Program-made: the position numbers and the translations under genes | Assembly: GCF_027484365.1 (NCBI RefSeq) | Contig: NZ_JAIXTC010000003.1 | Coordinates: 62,001-126,000, forward strand | DNA: 64,000 bases | Source of the DNA: Brevundimonas sp. | Lineage (GTDB): Bacteria > Pseudomonadota > Alphaproteobacteria > Caulobacterales > Caulobacteraceae | Direction: 5' to 3' | Part shown: positions 53,093 to 62,400 of the stretch, one piece after another | How the letters are laid out: each line of letters begins with the position of its first letter | Position numbering within the stretch: the first letter of the stretch is position 1 | Notes under the pieces: generated by a model | Told to the model about the DNA's origin: nothing | Databases searched by the model: none | What the model saw: only the letters and a program-made list of their open reading frames with translations

Positions 53093-53833
53093 ATGCGTCC
53101 GTCCGTCCTCGCCCCGTCCTCGCTCCTTCTGGCCCTTGCCGCCGTCTCGCTGGGTGCCTGTTCCACCGTCGTCGAGACGGTGCAGGGCCCGCAACTGGCC
53201 CCGATCGGCTATCCCGCCCAGCTGGTTCCGGTCAGCCAGGCCTATACGACGGTCCCCGAGCCCCGCTCGGCCAGCGCCAACTCCCTCTGGCGGGCAGGCG
53301 CGCGCGCCTTCTTCGGCGACCAGCGGGCGCGGAACATCGGCGACATCCTGACCGTCAACATCAACATCGACGATCAGGCCCAGACCTCCAACACGACCAA
53401 CCGCAGCCGCACCAACGACATCACCGGCGGGGTGACCAACTTCTTCGGCCTCGAGAACAGCCTGGGCCGCGCCTTCCCCGGCGGCTTCGACCCCCAGGCC
53501 CTGGTCGGGGTCGAGGGATCGTCCAACGCCAACGGCACAGGATCGGTCAGTCGTTCGGAAAAGGTCAGCCTGACCATCGCTGCCGTCGTCACCGACATTC
53601 TGTCGAACGGCAACCTGGTGATTCAAGGTCGGCAAGAAGTGCGCACCAACCGGGAGGTCCGCGAACTGACCGTCGCCGGCATCGTGCGCCCCGAGGACAT
53701 CTCCTCGGCCAACACCATCGCCCACACCCAGATCGCCGAGGCGCGCATCAGCTACGGCGGGCGCGGCGACATCAGCCGGGTCCAGGCCACGCCGGCAGCC
53801 CAGAGTCTGGTGGAACGGTTCAGCCCATTTTAG
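53093..53833 (+). CDS. flgH: Flagellar L-ring protein FlgH
   Basis: Outer-membrane L-ring lipoprotein. The 246-residue product has a lipobox (LGAC, acyl-Cys about 23), SLWRAGARAFFGDQRARNIGDILTVNINI, SVSRSEKVSLTIAAVVTDILSNGNLVIQGRQEV and the C-terminal GRGDISRVQATP. It is the last recognisable flagellar gene of the operon; a dispersed CGACGCGGTCG element begins at its stop codon. Confidence 0.97.
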   Translation: MRPSVLAPSSLLLALAAVSLGACSTVVETVQGPQLAPIGYPAQLVPVSQAYTTVPEPRSASANSLWRAGARAFFGDQRARNIGDILTVNINIDDQAQTSNTTNRSRTNDITGGVTNFFGLENSLGRAFPGGFDPQALVGVEGSSNANGTGSVSRSEKVSLTIAAVVTDILSNGNLVIQGRQEVRTNREVRELTVAGIVRPEDISSANTIAHTQIAEARISYGGRGDISRVQATPAAQSLVERFSPF

Positions 53834-53884
53834 GGCGCTAACGCGCGCGACGCGGTCGCGCGCTGCTTGAGCGCGGCTTTGGGG
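53833..53884 (+). repeat. Dispersed CGACGCGGTCG element, copy 2 (behind flgH)
   Basis: Begins at the flgH stop codon: GGGCGCTAACGC, then the self-complementary GCGCGACGCGGTCGCGC, GCTGCTTGAGC and CTTTGGGG. It repeats the block order of the element behind rnpB (minus strand, 3845-3801). Likely a 3'-end stem-loop. Confidence 0.55.
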
Positions 53885-54027
53885 CGCTGTCGCTCGATGA
53901 GCGGCGTCTCGCTGCCTGGGCACCTCCCGTTGGCGTGGCCCCGCTGTCACGTCCCGTCACGCGACAAGCCTTGCCGTGAACCGTTAACGGGAACCCGCGT
54001 TTGCTCATCAGACGCAAGGTTCAAACG

Positions 54028-54495
54028 ATGTTCAAGGTTCTCGTCCCCGCCGTCGCCGCTCTCGGTCTGGTCGCCTTCACGGCCCAGTCCCGCGATGTCG
54101 TGCCTGAGGCACAGGGCGTCATGGCCGCACCGGTCATGGGCTGGAGCGTGCACCATGAGGGCACCCTGGCGAAACTGGCCTATGGCGTCGCCCACTCCGA
54201 CCAGCTGGCCCTGATGGTCAGCTGCATGCCGGGCGACACGACCGTGGCCGTCTATGGCGACGTCGGGATCGAGGGCGCGCGCCTGACTCAGGCCCGGGTG
54301 CAGATCGACCCCCTGTCCGGCGGCGACGCCGAGGAGACCGCCATCCCGGTGAACCATCCCGGCCTGGCCGGGCTGGTGCAGACCGGCCGGATGACGGTGA
54401 TCGGCGACGCCGGCCGCTTCCAGCTGGCGGCCAGTCCCGAAGAGCGTCGCCTCGTGCGCGATTTTCTGGCCTATTGTTCTCCGGGGCGGGCGTAA
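54028..54495 (+). CDS. Exported protein of a local three-member family, member 1
   Basis: A 155-residue exported protein with an N-terminal signal segment (about 1-18). The body has GWSVHHEGTLAKLAYGVAHSDQL, then Cys66 in MVSCMPG, TAVYGDVG-like strands, LSGGDAEET, and ends with FLAYC (Cys150). The same framework (Trp, E/D-G, LAYG, S-D-x-L, Cys, Gly, C-terminal F-x-x-x-Cys) is found in the two following genes. A disulfide between the two cysteines is likely. No known family recognised. ATG 54028 has AAGG about ten bases upstream. Confidence 0.8.
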   Translation: MFKVLVPAVAALGLVAFTAQSRDVVPEAQGVMAAPVMGWSVHHEGTLAKLAYGVAHSDQLALMVSCMPGDTTVAVYGDVGIEGARLTQARVQIDPLSGGDAEETAIPVNHPGLAGLVQTGRMTVIGDAGRFQLAASPEERRLVRDFLAYCSPGRA

Positions 54496-54520
54496 GCCGG
54501 CCCGTCCGGGGGCCTGAACC

Positions 54521-54943
54521 ATGACAATTCTGGCGATTTTGGCGGCGTCAGCCCTGTTCGCAGGGGCCGTGCCGCAGGGCGGCTGGACCTGGACCCTCTA
54601 TGAGGACGGGCCTCTGGTCCTGGCCAACGAGATTCCCGACACGGCGCAGCTGAAGGCGATTCTGGAGTGCCAGCCGGGCGCGGGCGTGGCGCGTCTGGAC
54701 CTGTTCGGCCCGACTGACGCCGGGATCGCCACCATCACCTCCGGCCCGGCCACCGCATCCGGCCGGAGCGAGGCCGCCGCCGACCACCAGTCCGTGGCCC
54801 TGCGCACAGATCACCCGGTCTTCGGCCAGTTCATGGTCACCGGCGTCCTGGACGTGGCCGTGGGCGGCAATCATCAGGCCGTGGCCGTGCCCGCCGCCCA
54901 CCTTGCCAAGCTGCGCCGCTTCGCCGAGCTTTGCAGCGGTTGA
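54521..54943 (+). CDS. Exported protein of the local family, member 2
   Basis: A 140-residue exported protein: signal peptide (about 1-17), GGWTWTLYEDGPLVLANEIPDTAQL, Cys50 in AILECQPG, LDLFGP, HPVFGQFMVTGVLDVAVGG and FAELC (Cys138). It is the most diverged of the three: the LAYG block reads LANE. It lies 25 bases behind member 1 on the same strand. Confidence 0.78.
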   Translation: MTILAILAASALFAGAVPQGGWTWTLYEDGPLVLANEIPDTAQLKAILECQPGAGVARLDLFGPTDAGIATITSGPATASGRSEAAADHQSVALRTDHPVFGQFMVTGVLDVAVGGNHQAVAVPAAHLAKLRRFAELCSG

Positions 54944-54957
54944 ACAGCGGAGGTCAC

Positions 54958-55464
54958 ATGCGAAATCCATGGCTGCCGGTCCTGGCCCTGGCCGCGTTCA
55001 CGAGCGCCTGCGCCAGCGTGGAAACGCCCCAACCGGTCGTGAAGGCCGCCGTCGCGGCTCCGGCGGCGCCCGCCCCGGTCGCGGGCTACGACTGGCACTA
55101 TACGCCCGACGAAGGCGCGGCCCGTCTGGCCTATGGCGTCGAGGCCAGCGATGACCTGCGCCTCGGTCTCGACTGCATGGCCGGGTCCGGCAAGGTCGAC
55201 CTGACCGCCCTCGGCCACACCGGCGATCGCGAGATCCATCTGGAGTCGGGCGGCGACACCGAACGGTTCCCCGCCGAGGGCGAACCGTCGGAACTGCATG
55301 ACGGCGACATCCTGACCGCCAAGGCCGCGACCAGCGAACCGGTCCTGCAGCGCTTCCGCCGCCTCGGCTGGATCGCACAATGGGTGGACGGTGAACGCGA
55401 AGTCTACACGCCGCATCCGGGGTCGGAGGCGGGTGTGGAGCGGTTCTTCGCCCTGTGCGGGTGA
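54958..55464 (+). CDS. Lipoprotein of the local family, member 3
   Basis: A 168-residue predicted lipoprotein (FTSAC, acyl-Cys18) with an Ala/Pro/Val-rich spacer (about 20-42) and the family body: YDWHYTPDEGAARLAYGVEASDDL, Cys73 in LDCMAG, LTALGHTGDREIHLESGGDTERF, and FFALC near the end (Cys167). The membrane anchor differs from members 1 and 2. The start at 54958 is 14 bases behind member 2, with GGAGG upstream. Confidence 0.8.
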   Translation: MRNPWLPVLALAAFTSACASVETPQPVVKAAVAAPAAPAPVAGYDWHYTPDEGAARLAYGVEASDDLRLGLDCMAGSGKVDLTALGHTGDREIHLESGGDTERFPAEGEPSELHDGDILTAKAATSEPVLQRFRRLGWIAQWVDGEREVYTPHPGSEAGVERFFALCG

Positions 55465-55497
55465 TCTGAACAGAAGACCCGGGCGATCGTCGCCGCC

Positions 55498-55833
55498 TTA
55501 CTCCGGCTCGACCGGATCAGAGTCATAGGTTGCCCGGCTCCGCCGGATCGTGTTCGTGCCCTCGTCAGGCCCGGCCTGTGGTTCGTCGGCAGACGGCGCT
55601 GAAGCGGTGGGCGCTGCGTCTGTCGCGGGTTCAGCCGGAGGATTGTCTGAAGCGGGTTGGTCCGTGGCCTCATTGTCAGTCGCGTTGCGGAGCGAGCCGC
55701 CTGTGCTTGGTGCTTCGGTTCGGATGTTCGCGGCCTTACTCTGGGTGCCGGCTGATGCGCCGGCAGCCATCGCCGTGACAGCGACCGTGAGGCTCAATGC
55801 GACCAGTGACGAATTCGGCAGACGCAAGGCCAT
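55498..55833 (-). CDS. Hypothetical exported low-complexity protein
   Basis: A 111-residue protein with a signal peptide (about 1-28, AMAAGASAG) and a Ser/Pro/Ala/Asp/Glu-rich disordered remainder (TDQPASDNPPAEPATDAAP). It converges on the exported-family trio. No family recognised and no domain visible. Confidence 0.65.
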   Translation of the reverse strand: MALRLPNSSLVALSLTVAVTAMAAGASAGTQSKAANIRTEAPSTGGSLRNATDNEATDQPASDNPPAEPATDAAPTASAPSADEPQAGPDEGTNTIRRSRATYDSDPVEPE

Positions 55834-55992
55834 AGGACAGATCCTTTTTCAACCGCGAAGTCGATGCATGACCCATTCACGGGCCGCACAGATCAGCGAC
55901 GCTGAATGCCCGGGTGGTCCAAGTCAAGCGGATCGCTGGACGGCGAGGCCGGTCCACACGGCCGGGCGAGCGAGGCAAACGGTCGAGGGCCG

Positions 55993-56082
55993 TGGCGGAC
56001 AGAGAGGGATTCGAACCCTCGGTAGGCTTTCACCTACACACGCTTTCCAAGCGTGCGCGATCGACCACTCCGCCACCTGTCC
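55993..56082 (-). tRNA. tRNA-Ser (anticodon GGA)
   Basis: A 90-nt class II tRNA. On the minus strand: acceptor GGACAGG pairs with the 3' TCTGTCC, discriminator G and an encoded CCA (55993-55995); anticodon stem-loop ACGCTTGGAAAGCGT with GGA; a long variable arm (TGTAGGTGAAAGCCTAC); T-loop GGGTTCGAATCCC. It decodes UCC and UCU. Confidence 0.96.
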
Positions 56083-56217
56083 GTTTCACCACGAGGGCTA
56101 ACGCCCGGGAGGTCACCCGGGGAGGGAGGGCTGATAGAACAGCCGGGCGCTGTGGGCAAGCGCCGCGCGGGCAAAACGGGTCTGGGAAAAGTCCGGGTGC
56201 CTTCCCATATGGTCGCC

Positions 56218-56892
56218 ATGTCCATTTTCTCACGGATCGCCTCCATGCTGAGCCAGAAGACCACCCTGCCCACCGCCGCCACCGCCCTGCCCGGCCGGTC
56301 CACCCCCCTGCCGACCGACGAGGTCCATTTCGTCAATGGCCGTCCGCTGAAGGGGCCGCATCCCGAGGGGTTCGAGACCGCCGTCTTCGGCATGGGCTGT
56401 TTCTGGGGCGTGGAGCGCAAATTCTGGCAACTGCCGGGCGTCTGGGTCACGGCGGTCGGCTATTCGGGCGGGATCACGCCGAACCCGACCTATGAAGAGA
56501 CCTGCACCGGCCTGACCGGCCAGACCGAGGTGGTCCAGGTCGTCTTCAATCCGGCCGAGATCTCCTATGCCGAGCTGTTGAAGACCTTCTGGGAGGGGCA
56601 CGACCCGACCCAGGGCATGCGCCAGGGCAATGACGTCGGCTCGACCTATCGTTCGGCGATCTACTACCTCAACGACGCCCAGCGCGCCGAAGCGGAGGCG
56701 TCGCGCGACACCTATCAGGCGGCGCTGACCAAGGCCGGCAAGGGCCAGATCACGACCGAGATCACGGCGGCCGGGCCCTTCTATTTCGCCGAAGGCTACC
56801 ACCAGGGCTATCTGGCCAAGAACCCCGAGGGCTACTGCGGCATCGGCGGCACCGGCGTCGTCTGCCCGATCGGCGTCGGCGTCGAGGCCTGA
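56218..56892 (+). CDS. msrA: Peptide-methionine (S)-S-oxide reductase MsrA
   Basis: Repairs oxidised methionine. The 224-residue product has the active-site [13 protein letters not shown] (Cys61), [42 protein letters not shown] and AEGYHQGYL. The ATG at 56218 is preferred; an in-frame ATG lies at 56209. The tRNA-Ser gene is divergent 135 bases upstream. Confidence 0.96.
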   Translation: MSIFSRIASMLSQKTTLPTAATALPGRSTPLPTDEVHFVNGRPLKGPHPEGFETAVFGMGCFWGVERKFWQLPGVWVTAVGYSGGITPNPTYEETCTGLTGQTEVVQVVFNPAEISYAELLKTFWEGHDPTQGMRQGNDVGSTYRSAIYYLNDAQRAEAEASRDTYQAALTKAGKGQITTEITAAGPFYFAEGYHQGYLAKNPEGYCGIGGTGVVCPIGVGVEA

Positions 56893-56931
56893 TCGCGGCG
56901 CGGGCGGGTCCGGGGCTCTGAGGCGACGGGC

Positions 56932-58098
56932 CTAAGGCCCGCGCAGGGCCTCGGCCGCCCGGCCCAGCCGCCCGACGGCCTCGTCCAGAACGGCGTCGGC
57001 CTTGGCGAAGCACAGGCGGATGACCGATCCTGCCGCGTCGTCCGAAACGAAGGCGGACAGGGGGATGGCGGCGACACCGAACTCGATGACGGCCCGTCGG
57101 CAGAAGGCCTCGTCCGACAGGGCGATGTCGGAGGCGGCCAGGTCGACGCCGAGGAAATAGGTACCCTCGCCCGGGATCAGCACGAAGCCCCGGGCCGACA
57201 GACCCGCCGCCAGCCGGTCGCGGGAGCGTTGCAGACCGGCCCGCATCTCGACGAAGGCCGCCTCGGGCCAGGCGAGGCCCGCGGCGACCGCGACCTGCAG
57301 GTTCGGCGGGGTGGCGAAGGTGAGGAACTGGTGGGCCTTGGCGACCGGGTCGACCAAGGCGGGGTCGCCGCAGACGAAGCCGATCTTCCAGCCGGTCATG
57401 CCGAACATCTTGCCGGCCGACCCGATCTTGAGGGTCCGCGCCGCCATGCCGGGTTCGGCGATCAGGGGGCGATGGCGGCGACCGTCGAAGATGACCTGCT
57501 CCCAGACCTCGTCGCTCACGGCGATCAGGTCGTGGCGGACGCAGACCCGGGCGAGGGCCGCGACCTCGTCGGCGTCGAAGGCGCGGGCGGTCGGGTTGTG
57601 GGGATTGTTGAAGACGACCATCCGGGTGCGGGCGGTGACGGCGGCCTCGATGGCCTCCTGCGTCAGACGCCAGGACGGGGGCTGGAGGCGGATCGCGACC
57701 GCGACCCCGCCGGCTCGCTCGATGAGGGGGCGGTAGGCGTCATAGGCGGGTTCGAAGATGATGACCTCGTCGCCCGGATGGACGAAGGCCAGGATCGAGG
57801 CGGCGATGGCCTCGGTGGCGCCGGAGGTGATCAGGACGCCGTCGAAGGTCAGGTCCACGCCCTGCAGCCGGCCGTAGTGTTCGACCACGGCATGGCGCAA
57901 CTCCGGCAGGCCGCGCGACGGGGCGTACTGGTTGGAGCCGGTCATCAGGGCGTCGGCGGCGAGGCGGCGCAGGCTCTCCGGACCCTGGTCGTCGGGGAAG
58001 CCCTGACCGAGATTGATGGCGCCATGCTCGCGGGCGAGGCCGGACATGGTCTCGAAGATGGTCACCGGCATGTCGGCGAAGACGGGATGGGCGCGCAT
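56932..58098 (-). CDS. PLP-dependent aminotransferase, class I/II
   Basis: A 388-residue fold-type I aminotransferase resembling methionine/kynurenine aminotransferases (YbdL-like): LGQGFPDDQGPESL, SGATEAIAASILAFVHPGDEV, FNNPHNPTARAF, SDEVWEQVIFDG and the PLP lysine Lys230 in SAGKMFGMTGWKIGF. The start at 58098 (MRAHPVFADMP) is preferred; the upstream part of the frame is not conserved-looking. The precise substrate is unknown. Confidence 0.92.
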   Translation of the reverse strand: MRAHPVFADMPVTIFETMSGLAREHGAINLGQGFPDDQGPESLRRLAADALMTGSNQYAPSRGLPELRHAVVEHYGRLQGVDLTFDGVLITSGATEAIAASILAFVHPGDEVIIFEPAYDAYRPLIERAGGVAVAIRLQPPSWRLTQEAIEAAVTARTRMVVFNNPHNPTARAFDADEVAALARVCVRHDLIAVSDEVWEQVIFDGRRHRPLIAEPGMAARTLKIGSAGKMFGMTGWKIGFVCGDPALVDPVAKAHQFLTFATPPNLQVAVAAGLAWPEAAFVEMRAGLQRSRDRLAAGLSARGFVLIPGEGTYFLGVDLAASDIALSDEAFCRRAVIEFGVAAIPLSAFVSDDAAGSVIRLCFAKADAVLDEAVGRLGRAAEALRGP

Positions 58099-58242
58099 GT
58101 CGCCAACGGAGCCGAGCGGGGCGATCAAGGCAAGCCGGAAAGACACACCCGCCACGCGCCTTAATCCGCACCGATACACGCCACAGTTCCGACGAACGCC
58201 CGTCGGCCTCATGGAGTCAACGACATAACCCCGGAGGAAGCG

Positions 58243-60081
58243 ATGCTGGCGACCATGCTGAAACAGGGGGTGGCGGCCGTCGTCGGCCTCAGCCTCGCGA
58301 CGCCGATCGGCGCTGCGCCCGTCCAGACCCGGCCCGCCTATGCGCCCGGAGACGGGGCGGTCAGCCCGGCCGCCTGCGCCGCGGTCGGCATTCGTCTGAG
58401 ACCGGTGAACGAGGTTGACCAGATCACGGTCACGGGCACGCGGGTCGGTGTGGCCGCCCCCTCCTATTCCGGCCCGCCGCCCGTCGCACTACCGATCGAG
58501 CCGACGAGGAAGGAGGATCGGATCGCCTATGGCGCGCCGCCGCCCCCTCCTCCCCCGCCGCCGCCTGCCCCGCCCGCGCCGATGCGGCCTGCGGTCATCG
58601 GGATGAACGCCGCGGGCCAGACGACCGTGAACGGCATCGTCTCGAACCTGCCCCGGCCCGCCGACACCGAACGCTATCCCGACGCGACACCCAACCCGGT
58701 CCGAAGGGTCGCCGACGAGCCGGTCTCGACCTTCTCGATCGACGTCGACACGGCCGCCTACGCCAACGTCCGCCGCTTCATTTCCGAGGGCCAGACCCCG
58801 CCCCGGGACGCGGTGCGGGTCGAGGAGATGATCAACGCCTTCGACTACGGCTACGTCCGGCCCGCGAGCGCGGCCGAGCCCTTCGCCGTCTCGACGGCGG
58901 TCGTCGCCTCCCCCTGGTCGGAAGGCCGCCAGATCGTCCACATCGGGCTGCAGGGCTATGAGCTGCCGGCCGGAGAGCGGAAGCCGCTGAACCTGACCTT
59001 CATGGTCGATGTCTCCGGCTCGATGTTCGCGCCCGACAAACTGCCCCTGGCCCAGCAGACGATGAACCTGATCATCGACCGACTGCGGCCCGAGGACCGG
59101 GTGGCGGTGACCTACTACGCCGGGTCCGTCGGAACGGCGGTGGGTCCGACCTCGGGCTCGGAGAAGCTGAAGCTGCGCTGCGCCGTGGCCTCGCTCAACT
59201 CCGGGGGCGGCACCGCCGGGGCGGCGGGCATGGTCAACGCCTATGACCAGGCCGAGGCCGCCTTCGGGGCCGACAAGGTCAACCGCATCCTGATGTTCAC
59301 CGACGGCGACTTCAACGTCGGGGTCACCGACGACAGGCGGCTGGAGGACTATGTCGCCGACAAGCGCCAGACGGGCATCTATCTGTCGGTCTACGGCTTC
59401 GGGCGCGGCAACTACCAGGACGCCCGGATGCAGACGATCGCCCAGGCCGGCAACGGGATCGCCGCCTATGTCGACGACCTCAATGAGGCTCGGCGCCTCT
59501 TCGGCCCCGCCTTCGACCGCGGCGCCTTCCCCATCGCCGACGACGTCAAGATCCAGGTCGAGTTCAACCCGGCCCGGGTCTCCGAATACCGGCTGATCGG
59601 CTATGAGACCCGGCTGCTGAACGAGGAAGACTTCTCCAACGACGCCGTCGACGCGGGCGAGGTCGGCTCCGGCGCCAGCGTCACCGCCCTGTACGAGATC
59701 ACCCCCGTCGGCGGGCCGGGCCAGATCCCCGGCCGCCGCTATGAGGGCAACCGGCCTGCCGCCGGCGCCGGCGATCCGGACGGCGAGATCGGCTTCGTCC
59801 AGGTCCGCTACAAATTGCCGGGAGAGGCGACCTCACGCCTGATCCAGCACGCGGTCTCCAGCCCCTCGACCCGGCCGCCCGAGGCGACCCGCTGGGCCAT
59901 GGCCGTCGCCGCCTTCGGCCAGGGCCTGCGCGGCGATCCATGGATGAACGCCGGGTTCGACAACGCCGCCATCCTGGCCCTGGCCCAGGGCGCCCGGGGC
60001 GAAGACCCCTACGGCGACCGCGCCGCCTTCGTGCAGATGGTCCGGGCGGCCGGAACCCTCCCGCCGCGACGCGAGCCGTAG
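58243..60081 (+). CDS. VWA domain protein of the YfbK type (DUF3520)
   Basis: A 612-residue exported protein: signal peptide (about 1-25), an N-terminal part containing DQITVTGTRVG and a run of Pro (about residues 101-118), then a YfbK-type region (TFSIDVDTAAYANVRRFI, INAFDYGY), a VWA domain with MIDAS DVSGS at about residues 256-260, and a C-terminal DUF3520. GGAGG lies 8-12 bases before the ATG. The role of the family is unknown. The dispersed TTCGTCCG element follows 39 bases after the stop. Confidence 0.93.
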   Translation: MLATMLKQGVAAVVGLSLATPIGAAPVQTRPAYAPGDGAVSPAACAAVGIRLRPVNEVDQITVTGTRVGVAAPSYSGPPPVALPIEPTRKEDRIAYGAPPPPPPPPPPAPPAPMRPAVIGMNAAGQTTVNGIVSNLPRPADTERYPDATPNPVRRVADEPVSTFSIDVDTAAYANVRRFISEGQTPPRDAVRVEEMINAFDYGYVRPASAAEPFAVSTAVVASPWSEGRQIVHIGLQGYELPAGERKPLNLTFMVDVSGSMFAPDKLPLAQQTMNLIIDRLRPEDRVAVTYYAGSVGTAVGPTSGSEKLKLRCAVASLNSGGGTAGAAGMVNAYDQAEAAFGADKVNRILMFTDGDFNVGVTDDRRLEDYVADKRQTGIYLSVYGFGRGNYQDARMQTIAQAGNGIAAYVDDLNEARRLFGPAFDRGAFPIADDVKIQVEFNPARVSEYRLIGYETRLLNEEDFSNDAVDAGEVGSGASVTALYEITPVGGPGQIPGRRYEGNRPAAGAGDPDGEIGFVQVRYKLPGEATSRLIQHAVSSPSTRPPEATRWAMAVAAFGQGLRGDPWMNAGFDNAAILALAQGARGEDPYGDRAAFVQMVRAAGTLPPRREP

Positions 60082-60466
60082 ACGAAGCGCCGGCGCGTCG
60101 CGCGGCGCGCCGGCCGGGCCTTCGTCCGTCCGTCCGGACGAAAAACACCCTGACGAAACGGACGAAACGGACGAAACGGACGAAATCCGGGGGTTCGCCC
60201 TCTCCGCGAACCGGGAACGCACACTATAGGGCGCCGGGATATGAGGGCGCATTCGGGAGGGGGTCGGTCCCGCCACCGCTGACGAGAGGGGGATTTGGGC
60301 GCCTAGGACATAATTTTTTGAAACATGAAGTGCGAGCTATTCGTAGCTGGCCAATCGACGAGAAGCGGCGGACACGCGCAAGGCGTCCCGAGCCTTGCTT
60401 GCGGAGCCTCATCAAAATCTGGCTCAAGGTTGTGAGGCGAAACCCTCAACGGCCTGCCCATCCCCC
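60082..60466. other. Intergenic region between the VWA gene and hutI
   Basis: No credible gene in 385 bases. It holds a GC hairpin (GCCGGCGCG / CGCGCCGGC, 60089-60097 and 60106-60114) just behind the VWA stop, the dispersed TTCGTCCG element, and about 170 bases of mixed composition (60290-60460) with an AT-rich run near 60308-60325. Nothing further is recognised there. Confidence 0.6.
60120..60254 (-). repeat. Dispersed TTCGTCCG element, copy 2
   Basis: Read on the minus strand from 60254: GAATGCGC, CTCATATCC-CGGCG, CCTATA, CCCGGTTCGCGGAG, GCGAAC, three exact and one altered CGTTTCGTC nonamers (60151-60186), AGGGTGTTTTTCGTCCGGACGG and CGGACGAAG. It matches copy 1 (29515-29640) block for block. 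The nonamer number differs between the copies. Confidence 0.78.
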
Positions 60467-61678
60467 TCAGGACGGATCGCCCCCGACATAGCGCGCGTGC
60501 AGGATGGGCTTGCCGAGCCAGTAGCAGAGCTCGGCCGGGCGGGTGATGTCCCAGACGGCGAGGTCGGCGGCCTTGCCGGGTTCGAGGGTGCCAATCTCGT
60601 CGGCGAGACCCAGGGCCCGGGCGGCGTGGCGGGTGGCGCCGGCCAGGGCCTCCTCCGGCGTCAGGCGGAACTGGACGCAGGCCAGGGTCAGGGCGGCCGT
60701 CATCGAGGCGACCGGCGAGGTGCCGGGGTTGCAGTCGGTGGCGACCGCCATGGCGACCCCGTGACGGCGCAGGGCCTCGATCGGCGGCGGGGTGGTCTCG
60801 CGCAGCATCAGATAGGCGCCGGGCAGGAGGACGGCGACGACCCCGGCCTCGGCCATGGCGCGGACGCCGGCCTCGCTGGAATGTTCGATATGGTCGGCGG
60901 ACAGGGCGCCGTAGCGGGCCGCGAGCGCCGCGCCGCCGCCGTCCGACAGCTGGTCGGCATGGAGTTTGACGGGCAGGCCGAGCGCCCTCGCCTTTTCGAA
61001 CAGGCGGGAGACCTCGGCGTCGGAGAAGGCGATGGGCTCGCAATAGGCGTCGACCGCATCGACCAGTCCCTCGGCATGGGCGGCGGGCAGGATGTCGTCG
61101 ATAGCCAGATCGACATAGGCCGAACGGTCGGCCCGGTGCTCGGGCGGCACGGCGTGCAGGCCCAGGTATGACGTGCGGACACGGACCCCGGCCTCGCGCC
61201 CGATACGGCGGGCGACGCGCAGCATCTTCAGCTCGGCGTCGCGGTCGAGGCCATAGCCGGACTTGATCTCGACCGTGGTGACCCCGGTCGCCTTGAGCCC
61301 TTGGAGGCGGGTCAGGGCCGAGACGTAGAGGGCGTCCTCCGACGCCGCGCGGGTCGCGGTCATGGACGAGACGATGCCGCCGCCGGCGCGGGCGATCTCT
61401 TCGTAGGTGGCGCCGTTCAGACGCTGTTCGAACTCGCCCGACCGGTCGCCGCCGAAGACCAGATGGGTGTGGCAGTCGATCAGGCCGGGTGTGACCCAGC
61501 GGCCGTCGAGTCGGTCGGTCCGGACGGCCTCATGGGCGGGCAGGTCGGCGCGGGGGCCGATCCAGACGATGCGACCGTCGTGGATCAGGATCGCGGCGTC
61601 CTCGATCGCACCATAGGCCGCGCCGCTGTCGGTCATCGTGGCGACATGGCAGTCGGTGATCAGACGGTCGGCCTTCAT
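60467..61678 (-). CDS. hutI: Imidazolonepropionase HutI
   Basis: Third step of histidine degradation (imidazolone propionate to formiminoglutamate). The 403-residue amidohydrolase has metal-binding His70 and His72 in [35 protein letters not shown] and TDCNPGTSP. The ATG overlaps the hutC stop (ATGA), so hutF-hutC-hutI is one operon. Confidence 0.97.
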   Translation of the reverse strand: MKADRLITDCHVATMTDSGAAYGAIEDAAILIHDGRIVWIGPRADLPAHEAVRTDRLDGRWVTPGLIDCHTHLVFGGDRSGEFEQRLNGATYEEIARAGGGIVSSMTATRAASEDALYVSALTRLQGLKATGVTTVEIKSGYGLDRDAELKMLRVARRIGREAGVRVRTSYLGLHAVPPEHRADRSAYVDLAIDDILPAAHAEGLVDAVDAYCEPIAFSDAEVSRLFEKARALGLPVKLHADQLSDGGGAALAARYGALSADHIEHSSEAGVRAMAEAGVVAVLLPGAYLMLRETTPPPIEALRRHGVAMAVATDCNPGTSPVASMTAALTLACVQFRLTPEEALAGATRHAARALGLADEIGTLEPGKAADLAVWDITRPAELCYWLGKPILHARYVGGDPS

Positions 61679-62400
61679 CCACGGTCTCCGCGCGCGTCGC
61701 GTCCGGGCGAGAACCGGGCCACCAGATCATAGCGGTCGCCGGGGAAGGTCTGCCACACCTGGGTCACCCCCTGCCCGTCCCGCCAGGTGCGCCGTTCGAC
61801 GCACAGACAGGCGGCTCCGGCCTTGAGCCCGAGCAGACGCGCATCCTGCGCCGTGGCGGACACGGCCGAGATGCGATGCTCGGCCTCGGTCCAGGGTTCG
61901 GCGTCGAGGAGCCAGCTTCCGGGCGGCGCCGTGCTGAAATCCACGCTCGCGGCCTCGGGCGCCGCGGACAGGGCGATCAGGCGTCGCTCCAGCGCCAGGG
62001 CCGTTCCATCCCCGAGATGCAGGCCGTCCAGCTCCAGCAACAGGCCGCCGCCCGCCAGCTCGCGCTCTGCGTCGGTCGGCTGCCGCTCGCGGCGCGCCAG
62101 CAGCCGGTATTCATAGGCCAGGCCGCGCTGCGTCGCCTCGGCGCGCAGGTCGGGGATGGCGAGGATGGCGGAGTGCACGCGCGGTTGCGCGACGAACGTT
62201 CCCGCCCGCCGACGACGCGTGACGAGACCCCGCGTGGCCAGTTCCGAGATGGCCTTGCTCACCGTCATCCGCGAACAGCCGTAGCGTTCGGTCAGCTCAT
62301 GCTCGAACGGAATGCGCGCGCCGGGCGCCCACTCGCCGGACAGGATACGGCCCTCGATGTCGTCGTAGATGCGGCGGTGCAGGGTGGTGGATTCGCTCAT
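61675..62400 (-). CDS. hutC: Histidine utilization repressor HutC (GntR family)
   Basis: A 241-residue GntR/HutC repressor: N-terminal winged helix (about 15-75; [41 protein letters not shown] split as HTH plus wing) and C-terminal UTRA effector domain (about 90-235) that senses urocanate in known HutC proteins. It overlaps hutF and hutI by 4 bases each. The palindrome TATGTCTAGACATA at 63804-63817 is its predicted operator. Confidence 0.95.
   Translation of the reverse strand: MSESTTLHRRIYDDIEGRILSGEWAPGARIPFEHELTERYGCSRMTVSKAISELATRGLVTRRRRAGTFVAQPRVHSAILAIPDLRAEATQRGLAYEYRLLARRERQPTDAERELAGGGLLLELDGLHLGDGTALALERRLIALSAAPEAASVDFSTAPPGSWLLDAEPWTEAEHRISAVSATAQDARLLGLKAGAACLCVERRTWRDGQGVTQVWQTFPGDRYDLVARFSPGRDARGDRG

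Noticed and set aside
52244..53950. Long minus-strand frame opposite flgA and flgH
   Set aside because: Gly/Asp-rich translation without signals; the plus strand has intact FlgA and FlgH with signal peptides.
55993..56217. Integration site at tRNA-Ser
   Set aside because: No integrase, no duplicated tRNA 3' end within the window and no composition change next to it.
60151..60186. Short tandem repeat as a CRISPR array
   Set aside because: Nine-base units are directly adjacent without spacers and there are no cas genes.
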